DNA from: Balneolaceae bacterium
GTDB lineage: Bacteria > Bacteroidota > Rhodothermia > Balneolales > Balneolaceae
DNA length: 61,992 bases
NCBI GenBank assembly: GCA_007694095.1
Contig: RECI01000226.1
Location: 1-61,992, forward strand
Direction of reading: 5' to 3'
Positions 35,848-45,400 of the stretch are shown here, piece by piece. How positions within the stretch are numbered: the first letter of the stretch is position 1; every line of letters starts with the position of its first letter. The position numbers were made by a program, and so were the translations under genes. Below the pieces are notes generated by a model. That model made no database searches, was not told the DNA's origin, and saw nothing but the letters and a program-made list of their open reading frames with translations.

Positions 35848-36525
35848 TTATTGGACCGGCGAAATAGCCCACTCAATACGTTTAAAGTTGATGTTATTTC
35901 TGATGCCCTGTTCCACATTGCCATTGAGGAGGCATTGCCCAGTGAGTTCAGAATCGTACACAGAACCGGAAAGATTAAACCGTTCGGTTTTTTCACTGGT
36001 ATTCTCCCGGAAAAGGGTCCCATCCGGCATAAGGTACCTTTCCACAGAATGTGTTGTTGCATACACTGACAGGTCATGTACATTAAAACTGTATGTGTTA
36101 TCAGTGCGGTTGATGAAGAACCATACAAGAGCTTCAGAATAATCATAACCTTGCGTGATATGTTCCAGCTCAATTTTTACCCCCTGAGGATTTGTAATTG
36201 TGGTGAATGAGCTCCTGTCGATTTTTACAGGTACCCTGTAATTACCTTCCCACATTACATTGTCCGGATTCGGAGATTCAGCTAATACCGCGTGAATAGT
36301 TCCGGATGCATCTAACTGATGAGAAGTAATGGTGCGGTGCCCTTCAGGGCCGGTTTCCTGTTCATAGGTGTTTACTATGGTGAATGAAATCTGCCAGCTT
36401 GAGACTTGGGCCAGTTCGTCAGCCGTACATTCTTCACCACCGTAAACGTTGGTTATCCATATTCCTGGATCTATCGGCGGGTTCAAATATGTAAATAAAA
36501 GGAGTATGAATATTTGGGTTTTCAT
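35848..36525 (-). CDS. exported protein of unknown function
   Basis: A 225-residue protein with a short N-terminal hydrophobic stretch (IFILLLFTYL). The rest is beta-rich with two cysteines (GGEEC and LTGQC) and no motif I recognise. It lies 11 bases after a 39-residue lipoprotein gene on the same strand, so the two are probably co-transcribed. Codon use and composition resemble the neighbouring exported genes. No function can be given. Confidence 0.65.
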   Translation of the reverse strand: MKTQIFILLLFTYLNPPIDPGIWITNVYGGEECTADELAQVSSWQISFTIVNTYEQETGPEGHRTITSHQLDASGTIHAVLAESPNPDNVMWEGNYRVPVKIDRSSFTTITNPQGVKIELEHITQGYDYSEALVWFFINRTDNTYSFNVHDLSVYATTHSVERYLMPDGTLFRENTSEKTERFNLSGSVYDSELTGQCLLNGNVEQGIRNNINFKRIEWAISPVQ

Positions 36526-36536
36526 TTGATCCGTTC

Positions 36537-36656
36537 TTACGGCCTTACAGAAACAGCCTTAATTTCGATTAAACCTTTCGCATAGCCAGCACTGTCGGTA
36601 CATGACACAAGAATTACTGTGAAAAGCATGAATATTAAAAGATAAATACGCTTCAT
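36537..36656 (-). CDS. 39-residue lipoprotein
   Basis: Reading from the ATG at 36656 gives a 39-residue peptide: positively charged start MKR, hydrophobic core YLLIFMLFTVIL, lipobox LVSC at ~19, then only twenty residues ending VSVRP. The lipobox and charge distribution are those of a real lipoprotein signal. Too short for routine gene calling. It is 11 bases upstream of the exported hypothetical gene. A small lysis-type or membrane-anchored peptide is possible, but nothing indicates which. Confidence 0.6.
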   Translation of the reverse strand: MKRIYLLIFMLFTVILVSCTDSAGYAKGLIEIKAVSVRP

Positions 36657-37035
36657 AAGTTATTACCCACTTTCAAGTTCCAATACCTTTATATAACAAT
36701 TCGTATTTGAACTAAAAAAGAGTTCAAAAAAAATGAAGACTGTGGTTAGTTGAATTTGTTTTCCTTCAATTAAGACTTATTCATTAGAGATACCCAGTAT
36801 CTTGTCACCGGTTTACTTTCAGAGACAGATAAAAATTCTTTCGCAGTTATTGGCCATAAAATGGCCGAAATTTAGTTATGAGGAATTTTTTTGATAATAC
36901 ATCTTATAATTAAGTGTATGTATATACAAATCTTATAAAAAATGATTGATGTGTAGAAAACATATTAAGTTGAAAACATCAGAATGAAATGTTTAATTAA
37001 AATAAATTCAGTTCACACGATAATTTTTATTGGTA
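36657..37035. other. AT-rich divergent region upstream of the sigma factor gene
   Basis: About 380 bases between the divergent lipoprotein and ECF sigma genes. It is AT-rich, especially 36895-37030. It should hold the promoters of both units; I could not place a promoter with confidence. No open frame or hairpin of note. Confidence 0.5.
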
Positions 37036-37608
37036 ATGAGCCATCATCACGACATTACCGGATTGCTGCAGGAAATCAATCATGGCAGCCAGGAAGCGTA
37101 TAACAAACTTTTCCCGCTTGTTTATGAAGAACTGCGTAAACTGGCAGGTTCGCAAATCAGTTATAATCCGTACGCAGGTACGGGGCAAACGATGTCAAAA
37201 ACAGACCTCGTCCATGAAGCATATCTAAAATTAACGGCGAGTCCGCCTGACATTGAATGGAAAAACAGGGCTCATTTTTACAGAATTGCAGCACGGTGCA
37301 TACGATCAATTTTGATTGATTATGTACGAATGAAAACAGCAGAAAAGAGAGGTGGCAAGAGGCAGGCTATTACATATATAGACCAGTTTGTAACGGAAAG
37401 AGAGGAAGAGACACTTCTTGAAGTTGATCATGCACTCAAGAAACTTGATAAATTAAATGACCGATTTGTGAGGATAGTTGAATTACGGTATTTCCTTGGA
37501 TTGAATATAAATGAAACGGCGAGAATACTGGAAATTTCGGCAAGCACTGTAAAAAGGGATTGGGCCAAAGCCCGCGGGTGGCTTTATAAGGAATTGAAGA
37601 GTGCCTGA
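37036..37608 (+). CDS. ECF-type RNA polymerase sigma factor
   Basis: A 190-residue extracytoplasmic-function sigma factor, start ATG at 37036 (a TTG two codons earlier is open). Region 2 runs through YEELRKLAGSQISY, TDLVHEAYLKL and NRAHFYRIAARCIRSILIDY; region 4 has VELRYFLGLNINETARILEISASTVKRDWAKARGWL, a clear helix-turn-helix (quoted in part). The N-terminal pattern and VHEAYL resemble the TIGR02999 group, often paired with Ser/Thr kinases. The kinase gene follows 98 bases later on the same strand, supporting a phosphorylation-controlled regulon. Confidence 0.92.
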   Translation: MSHHHDITGLLQEINHGSQEAYNKLFPLVYEELRKLAGSQISYNPYAGTGQTMSKTDLVHEAYLKLTASPPDIEWKNRAHFYRIAARCIRSILIDYVRMKTAEKRGGKRQAITYIDQFVTEREEETLLEVDHALKKLDKLNDRFVRIVELRYFLGLNINETARILEISASTVKRDWAKARGWLYKELKSA

Positions 37609-37706
37609 TTCAGAATAGCGGTCCATTTTTGTTTGATTCACTCCGGATTTGAATATGATCAAACAAAATGGGCGGCATCAAAACATACAGATTGGAGATT
37701 GATCAT

Positions 37707-39695
37707 ATGAATAAATATCAATGGAATGTGGTCGAAAAAATTCTGGATGAAGCATTTGAATATCCTGAAGATCAAAGGAGTACGTTTGTAAAGCAAGCCT
37801 GCAATAAAAATCCTGAGTTGCTGCCGGAAATTGAGGCACTTATGGGGTGTATGGAAAAGGCAACAAAAGAAGGATTTCTTGAAGTTGAATCTATACCCCG
37901 GAATAATGTGATGCTAACCATGGCCGGTGACATTGCCAATATGAAAAGAGGGAGAATAGGTCATTATGAAATAACCGGTGTTACCGGCCGCGGAGGTATG
38001 GGAATTGTTTATAAAGCAAAACGGGCTGACGGTTTATTTGAACAGGATGTTGCGATAAAAGTCATCCGTCTGGGCCTGGAAACAGAACAAAATATCCGCC
38101 GCTTTGAAACAGAACGGGAAATTCTTTCGCAGTTAAATCATCAAAATATTGCACGCTTGCTGGATGGTGGCATCACGGAAGATGGCATTCCCTTTCTTGT
38201 GATGGAATGGATAGACGGCCAGCCGGTTGACGAATTCATTAAAGAGAAACAACTGGCTATTCCGGAGCGGTTAGATCTTTTCGAGCAGATTTGCAATGGT
38301 GTTCAATATGCCCATTCGAATCTTGTGGTTCACCGGGATATTAAACCAGCAAATGTACTTGTTACAAATGAGGGGACAGTTAAAATCCTGGACTTTGGCA
38401 TTGCCAAAATTCTGATAGATGATGTAGATGGGGCGATGCATACAAAAACCGGCCATTTTCCAATGACCCCTGAATATGCCGCACCCGAGCAAATCCATTC
38501 GAAACATGTAAGCACGGCTACTGATGTATATAACCTTGGGATTTTGCTTTATGAATTTCTCACAGGGAAGAAAATGCGTGACTTCTCAGGGAAAACAGTT
38601 GACGAGATCAACAGGATCATCTGCCACGGGGAAACCCCAAAACCGTCTTCGGCTCCTGAAAACGGCGTGACAATACCGGCAGACATGGAGCAAATTTGCC
38701 TGAAAGCGCTGAGGAAAGAGCCGGAAGAACGATACGGCACAGTTCAGGAGCTGCTGGAAGATATTCTCCGGTATAAGCTTGGCATGCCTGTTGCTGCACG
38801 GCCGGCATCTATTTCATACCGGATGAAAAAATTTGCAGGACGACATCGTGGTGGTGTTTTGGCTGGTGCATCCGGGATCATCATCACAATTTTATTTTTC
38901 CTGGCCCTGATTCATCAGCAGGCACTTACAGCCCAGGAACGAGATGCCGCCAGGTTTGAAGCCGAAAAGTCCGCGCAAATCAGCCAGTTTCTCATCGATC
39001 TTTTCCAGGTGGCAGATCCGGCGGTGTCTGGCGGAGAACAGCCAACAGCACTTGAGATGCTTGAGCACGGGATTGAACGCGCTCAGGAAGCTATCGAAAT
39101 CAATAAAAAAGCATTTGGACCTCACCATGTGAGTGTTGCATCCAATTTAAACAGCCTGGGAATCGTGTACTGGCTCAAAGGTGAATTCAATGCTTCAGCA
39201 GAAATTCATGAAGAAGCACTTCGAATCCGCAAACACCATCACGGGGACCGGCACAGTACCGTTGCAATGAGCCTTGACAATCTTGCATCTGCAATCCGGG
39301 ATGGAGGTGATCCCGGGCAAGCCTTGAGCAATTACAGACAGGCTTTATCAATCAGGGAAGAAATCTTTGGTAACAACCATCCATTGGTTGCGGCTACTCT
39401 GAAGAATATGTCGATCGCCTTGCAATTGATGAATGATCATGAAACTGCCGTAAAAAAACTGAGGATAAGTTATGAAATACGCCGGAATTCATTGCCTGAG
39501 GGCCATTGGCAAATAGCAGAAACAGAAAGCCTTTTAGGTTATTCACTTGCAGCACGCGGGGTATTTGACGAAGCCGAACCTTTGTTATACTACGGTTACC
39601 GGTTATTGTTGAAGCAACGCGGCCCGGACGACTGGTATACCAGGCAGGCAAAGCAACGCCTTCAAGAATTTGAACAGGTACTTGCTGAATTGTAA
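37707..39695 (+). CDS. receptor-like Ser/Thr protein kinase with TPR repeats
   Basis: A 662-residue kinase from ATG 37707 (13 more codons are open upstream). Domain order: N-terminal ~90 residues, a kinase domain (~85-345), one membrane span (~390-410, IIITILFFLALI), then about four TPR repeats. Kinase landmarks: GRGGMGIVYKAKR, VAIKVI, HRDIKPANVLV, DFGIA, and the APEQ block. It is therefore an active RD-type kinase with cytoplasmic catalysis and an external TPR sensor. It follows the ECF sigma gene, a frequent pairing in which the kinase modulates sigma activity. Confidence 0.93.
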   Translation: MNKYQWNVVEKILDEAFEYPEDQRSTFVKQACNKNPELLPEIEALMGCMEKATKEGFLEVESIPRNNVMLTMAGDIANMKRGRIGHYEITGVTGRGGMGIVYKAKRADGLFEQDVAIKVIRLGLETEQNIRRFETEREILSQLNHQNIARLLDGGITEDGIPFLVMEWIDGQPVDEFIKEKQLAIPERLDLFEQICNGVQYAHSNLVVHRDIKPANVLVTNEGTVKILDFGIAKILIDDVDGAMHTKTGHFPMTPEYAAPEQIHSKHVSTATDVYNLGILLYEFLTGKKMRDFSGKTVDEINRIICHGETPKPSSAPENGVTIPADMEQICLKALRKEPEERYGTVQELLEDILRYKLGMPVAARPASISYRMKKFAGRHRGGVLAGASGIIITILFFLALIHQQALTAQERDAARFEAEKSAQISQFLIDLFQVADPAVSGGEQPTALEMLEHGIERAQEAIEINKKAFGPHHVSVASNLNSLGIVYWLKGEFNASAEIHEEALRIRKHHHGDRHSTVAMSLDNLASAIRDGGDPGQALSNYRQALSIREEIFGNNHPLVAATLKNMSIALQLMNDHETAVKKLRISYEIRRNSLPEGHWQIAETESLLGYSLAARGVFDEAEPLLYYGYRLLLKQRGPDDWYTRQAKQRLQEFEQVLAEL

Positions 39696-39803
39696 AACCT
39701 GGTATGAAAACCGAGAGAATTTGGTTCAGGATTGACTCATTAATTAAATTAACGGTGACATGACGATAGAAAATTCACTGCAATTGAGTTATTCCCCTGC
39801 ATC

Positions 39804-41579
39804 ATGAAACTTATTTATCAAACGATTTTACTTATCCTATCACTTGGTTTATTATGGTCTTGTTCAACAGATTCTTCCTCGACTTACCGTTTAACGACAT
39901 CTGTAGTGCCGGCTGAAGCGGGATCGGTGACTCCAGAAACGGCACAGCTGAGCAGAGGGGATTCCCTCGAAATAACGGCTGTTCCGAATGAAGGGTGGAT
40001 GTTTGAGCGATGGGAGGGGGATTTTACCGGAGCGGAGAATCCGGCCAGACTTGTAGTAAATAATAACCTGGATATTACCGCAATGTTTACGGAGCGAACC
40101 TACCCGCTGCATATTGAAATTATTGGAGGGGGTTCGGTAACCGAGCAGATCATTCAACAAAAGGCATCTGAATTTCCCGGTGAAACGGTAGTGGAATTAA
40201 CCGCCAATGCATCAGATGGCTGGCACTTCCTGCGATGGGACGGGGATGCGGAAGGCACAGAACCCGTTATTCAAATCTCAATCACCGGCGAAACGAGTGT
40301 AATCGCAGTTTTCCGGTCGGATGTTGCCCGGATGTATGGCGGGAGCGGGCGTGATGAAGGCTTTGCCGTGACATTTGCGAACGATGGTGGTGTGGGTGTT
40401 GCGGGAAGGGCCAGTTCGGCTGATGGCGGTTTTGACGGGCTGAGTACAGGTGACAATTTTGTTTATGCAATGAAGGTGTTGCCATCAGGCGATATTGATT
40501 GGATCCGGACGTTCACCGGCAGCGACAGGCTGGAGGCTGCCACAGCCATAACACAAAGCATGGATGGAGGATTTATTGCAGCGGGATACACATATGCCAA
40601 TGCCGGCGATTTTGCAGCAGGCAGCCGGGACAGGGCCAATATTTTTGTTATGAAACTGAGCAGTACCGGGAACACTGAATGGATCAGGGTATTTGGCGGC
40701 ACCAATAACGATTTTGCAAGAGATGTTATTGAAACCAGTGACGGCAGCATTCTGGTGGCAGGGCAAGCTACCTCGAACTCCATCGATTTTGATGGAATGA
40801 ATCAAGGCCTTGTTGACGGTTTTGTAATCAAATTAACCGGCACCGGTGAAACCGAGTGGATCAGGACATATGGCGGGAGCGCGTCGGAATATATTAACTC
40901 CATTACGGAAACGGCTGATGGCGGATTTGCATTTACCGGTTTTACCGAATCGGAAGATGGCGACCTTCCCGGTACGATCAGCGGGATTGAAGACGCGTTT
41001 GTTATAAAAACTGATACTGATGGGGATATTGAATGGGCCAAAAAATTTGGCGGTACGAGTCAGGACAGAGGGGCATCCATCATGACTTCCTCTGACGGGG
41101 GCATCATCTTCACAGGTTCCACTTTTTCTGATAACGGAGATTTTCCGGGTCAGGCGAACGGTTTTGAAAAACCGTTTGTGGTGAAGCTGGATGAAAACGG
41201 TGAAACGGAATGGACAACCGTGTATGAAGGGGATACATCGATCATACGCGGCAACGGGGTTGTGGAAACTGGAAACGGTGGGATCATTGTATCGGCTTTT
41301 TCCAATTCCAATACTGAAATTTACCACCCGATGATCCAGATTGATACCAGGATCATGGTAATAAAATTGAATTCATCCGGGTCGGTTCAGTGGGAAAAAA
41401 TTATCAGCGGAAACGGGGATGACACGGCTTATTCAATCACCAAATCGTCTGCCGGACAACTATTCCTAACCGGAAGCTCCGATTCTGATGACGGCATCTT
41501 TAGCAGGCAGCATCCGGGAGGAAAGGATATTTTTCTTATCAAAATGGACACAGATGGTGAATTGATTCCGTTTGAATAA
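39804..41579 (+). CDS. repeat lipoprotein: two InlB-type repeats plus seven-repeat propeller
   Basis: A 591-residue lipoprotein (lipobox LLWSC at ~20). Residues ~28-170 hold two bacterial-repeat (Flg_new-like) domains recognised by VTPETAQLSRGDSLEITAVP, WMFERWEGDFTGAENP and the partner WHFLRWDGDAEGTEP. From ~172 to the end there are seven ~55-residue repeats with the same signature as the 29982-31337 product, including DGGFxxTGxTxSxDGD, FVxKL and EWxRxFGG. Seven units suggest a seven-bladed propeller. The signal peptide and position 108 bases after the kinase suggest a surface role and possibly the same regulon. Confidence 0.8.
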   Translation: MKLIYQTILLILSLGLLWSCSTDSSSTYRLTTSVVPAEAGSVTPETAQLSRGDSLEITAVPNEGWMFERWEGDFTGAENPARLVVNNNLDITAMFTERTYPLHIEIIGGGSVTEQIIQQKASEFPGETVVELTANASDGWHFLRWDGDAEGTEPVIQISITGETSVIAVFRSDVARMYGGSGRDEGFAVTFANDGGVGVAGRASSADGGFDGLSTGDNFVYAMKVLPSGDIDWIRTFTGSDRLEAATAITQSMDGGFIAAGYTYANAGDFAAGSRDRANIFVMKLSSTGNTEWIRVFGGTNNDFARDVIETSDGSILVAGQATSNSIDFDGMNQGLVDGFVIKLTGTGETEWIRTYGGSASEYINSITETADGGFAFTGFTESEDGDLPGTISGIEDAFVIKTDTDGDIEWAKKFGGTSQDRGASIMTSSDGGIIFTGSTFSDNGDFPGQANGFEKPFVVKLDENGETEWTTVYEGDTSIIRGNGVVETGNGGIIVSAFSNSNTEIYHPMIQIDTRIMVIKLNSSGSVQWEKIISGNGDDTAYSITKSSAGQLFLTGSSDSDDGIFSRQHPGGKDIFLIKMDTDGELIPFE

Positions 41580-41618
41580 TGTGACAGGATTCAAATTCGA
41601 AAAAATAATCTACTGGAT

Positions 41619-41690
41619 TTTTGCCACCCCCGAAGGGATCCCTATGGGAGAAGGCACCAAGACTCGAAGGTACACGAAGGTTTTGGTTAT
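41619..41690. repeat. CGAAGGTACACGAAGG-type intergenic repeat
   Basis: TTGCCACCCCCGAAGGGATC, then CACCAAGACTCGAAGGTACA and CACGAAGGTTTTGG. It resembles the CCACGAAGACACCAGGACAC copies at 54068 and 55373 and the TTTTGCCACTCCCGAAG that closes the window. Confidence 0.6.
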
Positions 41691-41722
41691 GTGAGCCGGT
41701 CAAATTTTGAACGGAAATTATT

Positions 41723-42463
41723 TCATTGAATTGTGACAATATTAAGATGTGACACCTCTTCAATATTAAATTCTACACTTTTTACGCTTCTCATGTCGAT
41801 TTGTACAGATTCATCCTCGTTCATTAAAATCCAGGTGCCTGATTCACGGGCAGTTTCAATTTCCCATGTCAGTTTTACACCTGGCCTGTTTCCGGGCCTG
41901 ATTACAAGGTTCCAATCAGGTTCAGGTGCAAACGGGTTTCTGTAATCATACAAAAGAGGCCGTTCAGAGCCTTCAAACCACGCAAACAGTACACCATCAG
42001 GAGGAGAAGGAGGGGCTTCAAGGTCGATAAATGTATCAAAACCATCGGTAGCGCCGGTTACCTGGCCAAACTCGAGATCAGATATAAATTGCCCGTCAGT
42101 AATCGATAGTAAAATCCGGTAATCATTACCCGAGAGAGAAAAATTGGCAAATACCTGTGTGTTCTGAGTAAGGGTGATCTGAAGCGGATTTGTCGTTGAT
42201 TCCACATCGCCCGACCAGTGTGAAAAAATCCAGTTCTCATTGGGAACTGCGAGAAGCTCGACATTGCCCGTTCCTGTGGTTACAATTGTACCTGCAGTTG
42301 AGGGTAATACTTGTGTGACAAGATTAAAAGTTCCCTCGCCTTCTTCAAAAATATTACAGCCGTAACCGGCGAACAGAAATAACGTCACAAATAAAATAAT
42401 CAAAAGGGGGGAAGTCAACCCTTTTATATGTTGAACCTTTTGGTAATGAAACGAGCAATTCAT
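41723..42463 (-). CDS. lipoprotein with an InlB-type repeat
   Basis: A 246-residue lipoprotein. A long N-terminal hydrophobic stretch ends in the probable lipobox FAGYGC (~36). One bacterial-repeat domain follows (VLPSTAGTIVTTGTGNVELL, PNENWIFSHWSGDVESTTNP), like those in the 39804-41579 product. The remaining ~130 residues are beta-rich with FDTFIDLEAPP and LTWEIETARESGTWIL and were not identified. It starts two bases after the stop of the giant gene, so the two form an operon; it may help anchor or present the giant protein. That last point is inference. Confidence 0.75.
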   Translation of the reverse strand: MNCSFHYQKVQHIKGLTSPLLIILFVTLFLFAGYGCNIFEEGEGTFNLVTQVLPSTAGTIVTTGTGNVELLAVPNENWIFSHWSGDVESTTNPLQITLTQNTQVFANFSLSGNDYRILLSITDGQFISDLEFGQVTGATDGFDTFIDLEAPPSPPDGVLFAWFEGSERPLLYDYRNPFAPEPDWNLVIRPGNRPGVKLTWEIETARESGTWILMNEDESVQIDMRSVKSVEFNIEEVSHLNIVTIQ

Positions 42464-42465
42464 GG

Positions 42466-45400
42466 TTATTTGATCAGAGTAATTTTTTGAATTTGTGATT
42501 CGCCCCCGGCCACAAAACGTACAATATACATACCGGTAGACAGGTGACCTGCATCAAAATTCACTTTGTAGGCACCCGATGTCTGAATTTCATTGGCCAA
42601 AACCTGAACCCGGCGGCCAATCGTATCAAATACTTCAATCCGTACGTGTGTTTGATCACGAAGCTGGTATTGAATCGTTGTGGTTGGATTAAAAGGGTTA
42701 GGGTAATTTGGCAATAGCCTGCTCACTGAAATAGCTTCATCCATACGGATTTTAATCATTTCAATTCTGTCGTAATCGCGCATCAATTGTATCGGTTTGC
42801 CGGGTAAGAGGTCGGTGGTGAGTTCATCGGCCCCATACGTCATTTTGAATCGCCATGTATGTTCGGAATGTTCATCAAGCCCATGAATTGAAACGGTGAC
42901 CGGGTAATCCGAAGCACGGATGTGAATCCTTTCGGAATGTGAATCGACCATGTTAACATTCGCAGCCGTTCGCACATCAAGAAGATCTCCGGGTGGCAGC
43001 GGTGGCAGTATATATTTCATCTCATCTTCACCTGATATAAGGGCATCCGATATCCATAGCCTGCGACTCTGATGAGAATCACTGAATTCAATCCAGGTTG
43101 ATGGTGTATCAAGGTTCATTACCTCTTTGGCAGCAAGCTGCTTGCCCTGCTCCGTTTGTTCGTCAATATGGAGGTTAATGGTACCTTCTCCATTAGCATA
43201 AATCCAATACCCGTTATTAGGTAACAGAGTCTGTACAGCTGCATATCCTGTAGGTGAAAATCCAAATACCGGGGCACTGGTCAGGATGCCGGATTCATCT
43301 GTGATACTACTCACCGCAACCGGTGCAGACAGGCTGCCAATCAGGTTCCAGCCCTGCCGGAGGTTAACAGCACCGGTAGTAAGGCCGGATCCTGTTAACG
43401 GCAGTACTTCCTGATCGAATGTCCTGGATTTTATCCAATAACCTTGTGTCGGTTCAAGGGTGCCTGATAGTTCATACTGCAAGCTGAAACCAAACAGGGT
43501 GATATTTTCCTGGTTAGCCACCGGTGTCTCGAGAGGTGAACTCACAAGCCTCCACTCATGATTATCTGCTACAATGGAGCTGTTAAAGAAGGTTACAACA
43601 TTTGATAGCCCGCCTTCAATACCATCAGTATTAACAGCAGAAATCCGGTAAAACAGAGTGGCACCAGCAGGGTTCGCGTCAAAGAATGATACAGCCGCAG
43701 AAGTTGCCTGCCCTATAGGCTCAAGATTGTCCTGCGATTCCCCGCGGTAGATGATGAAATTCTGAATATACTCAAGGTTCATAGACAGCCAGGTAATTTT
43801 TACTTCAGAAGCGTCGCCGGTCAAATCCGTGATTATCGGTGAATCGGGAATCGGAGCGGGTACCGGTTCAAATTCAATTTCAGGCTTATCATTTAATTCC
43901 ACATCAAAAATGATAACCGTGATCGAGACAAATCCTGCATGTTCACTTACAACATCAAATTGATAGACCCCGGATCCTGTTTCAACAGGGGAGGAAGCTG
44001 AAGCAATTCCGCTTACCTGGATGGAAAACTCGCTTGCATGAACACCGGAAATCAGTTCATTGTCTTCATCTCGGAGTATTAACGTTACGGTTGATGCATC
44101 TTCGCCATCTGCCAAGTGTGGTGTTGTAGCAGTTACTTCGGAATTGGTCGCATCCACAACAGGATCAGGCTCTGTAAATTCAATCACCGCTGTTTGGGCA
44201 AGCGGAAATCCGAGAACGATAAATTTCAAGTCGATGGTACCAGGCCGCATACTTATAACCGTGAGCTCATAGGTGCCCGGTGTATTGGTTTCACTGATTT
44301 TTGATGCGGTGATTCCATCCGGCAGATCAAAATCAAAGTCTTCTGGAAGTAAATTGGATATTGGGTCACCTTTATCGTCCAGTAACCTGATAGAGATGGT
44401 TGAAAAATCTTCACCATCCGCAAGGTGTGGTGATGTGGCAGATACAGAAGATCCGTTTACATCAACAACAATTTCCGGTTCTTCAAAGACAATAAACGCT
44501 CTCTTATTGATGGTTATTCCGCCTGCGATAACTGTAACCGATACGGTACCGGCAACCGTACTTGATAATCCAAATGTATAAGTACCGGGTTTATTCGTTT
44601 CCGTGACTGATGTTACCGTGGCGCTGCCCGAGAGATTTATAACGAAGTCATCTGGAACAAACCCAGTTATGATTTCATCCTTTTCGTCCCGGAGAAACAC
44701 ACTTACTTCAGATTCATCCGAGCCATTGGCGATATGTGGTGTTGTGGCAGAGATAAACGAACGTTGGGCGTCCACAACCTGAGGCAGACTTTCAAAATCA
44801 ATCTCAGGTTTATCAGAAAGCTCAACACCATCCGCAGTTACAATAACGGTGATGATTTCAGCTATTTCGCTGGTTACAGTGAATTGATAGGTGCCCTCGA
44901 TATCCGTTTCGGTTACTTCAGAAGCTACTGCACTGCCTGAAAGTGTGATATCAAAATCTGTATTCTTAAATCCGGTAATCGGTTCATCGTTCTGATCGCG
45001 GAGCAGGATGGTAACTACAGACAGATCTTCACCATCCGCCAAGTGTGGAGAGGTTGCCGATACGGATGAATTGTCTGCATCCACTATCTGTGGCGGAGCT
45101 TCAAATTCCACTTTGGGCTGATTATCCAACTCCACACCACCGGCTTTTACTGTAACCGTAACTGTTTCGGCGATGGTGTTCGTTACTGTGAACGTATATA
45201 CTCCCAAAGTGGCGGTTTCATTGACGGCCGATGCGACCGCACTGCCGGACAATTGTATATCGAAATCATCATTTACAAAACCGGTGATTGACTCACTATC
45301 TCCATCAACCAGCGAAATCAGAACTTCAGAAGTATCTTCTCCATCGGCAAGATGTGGTGATGTAGCGGTAATTTTGGCAAGACCGGCATCCGGCACTTGA

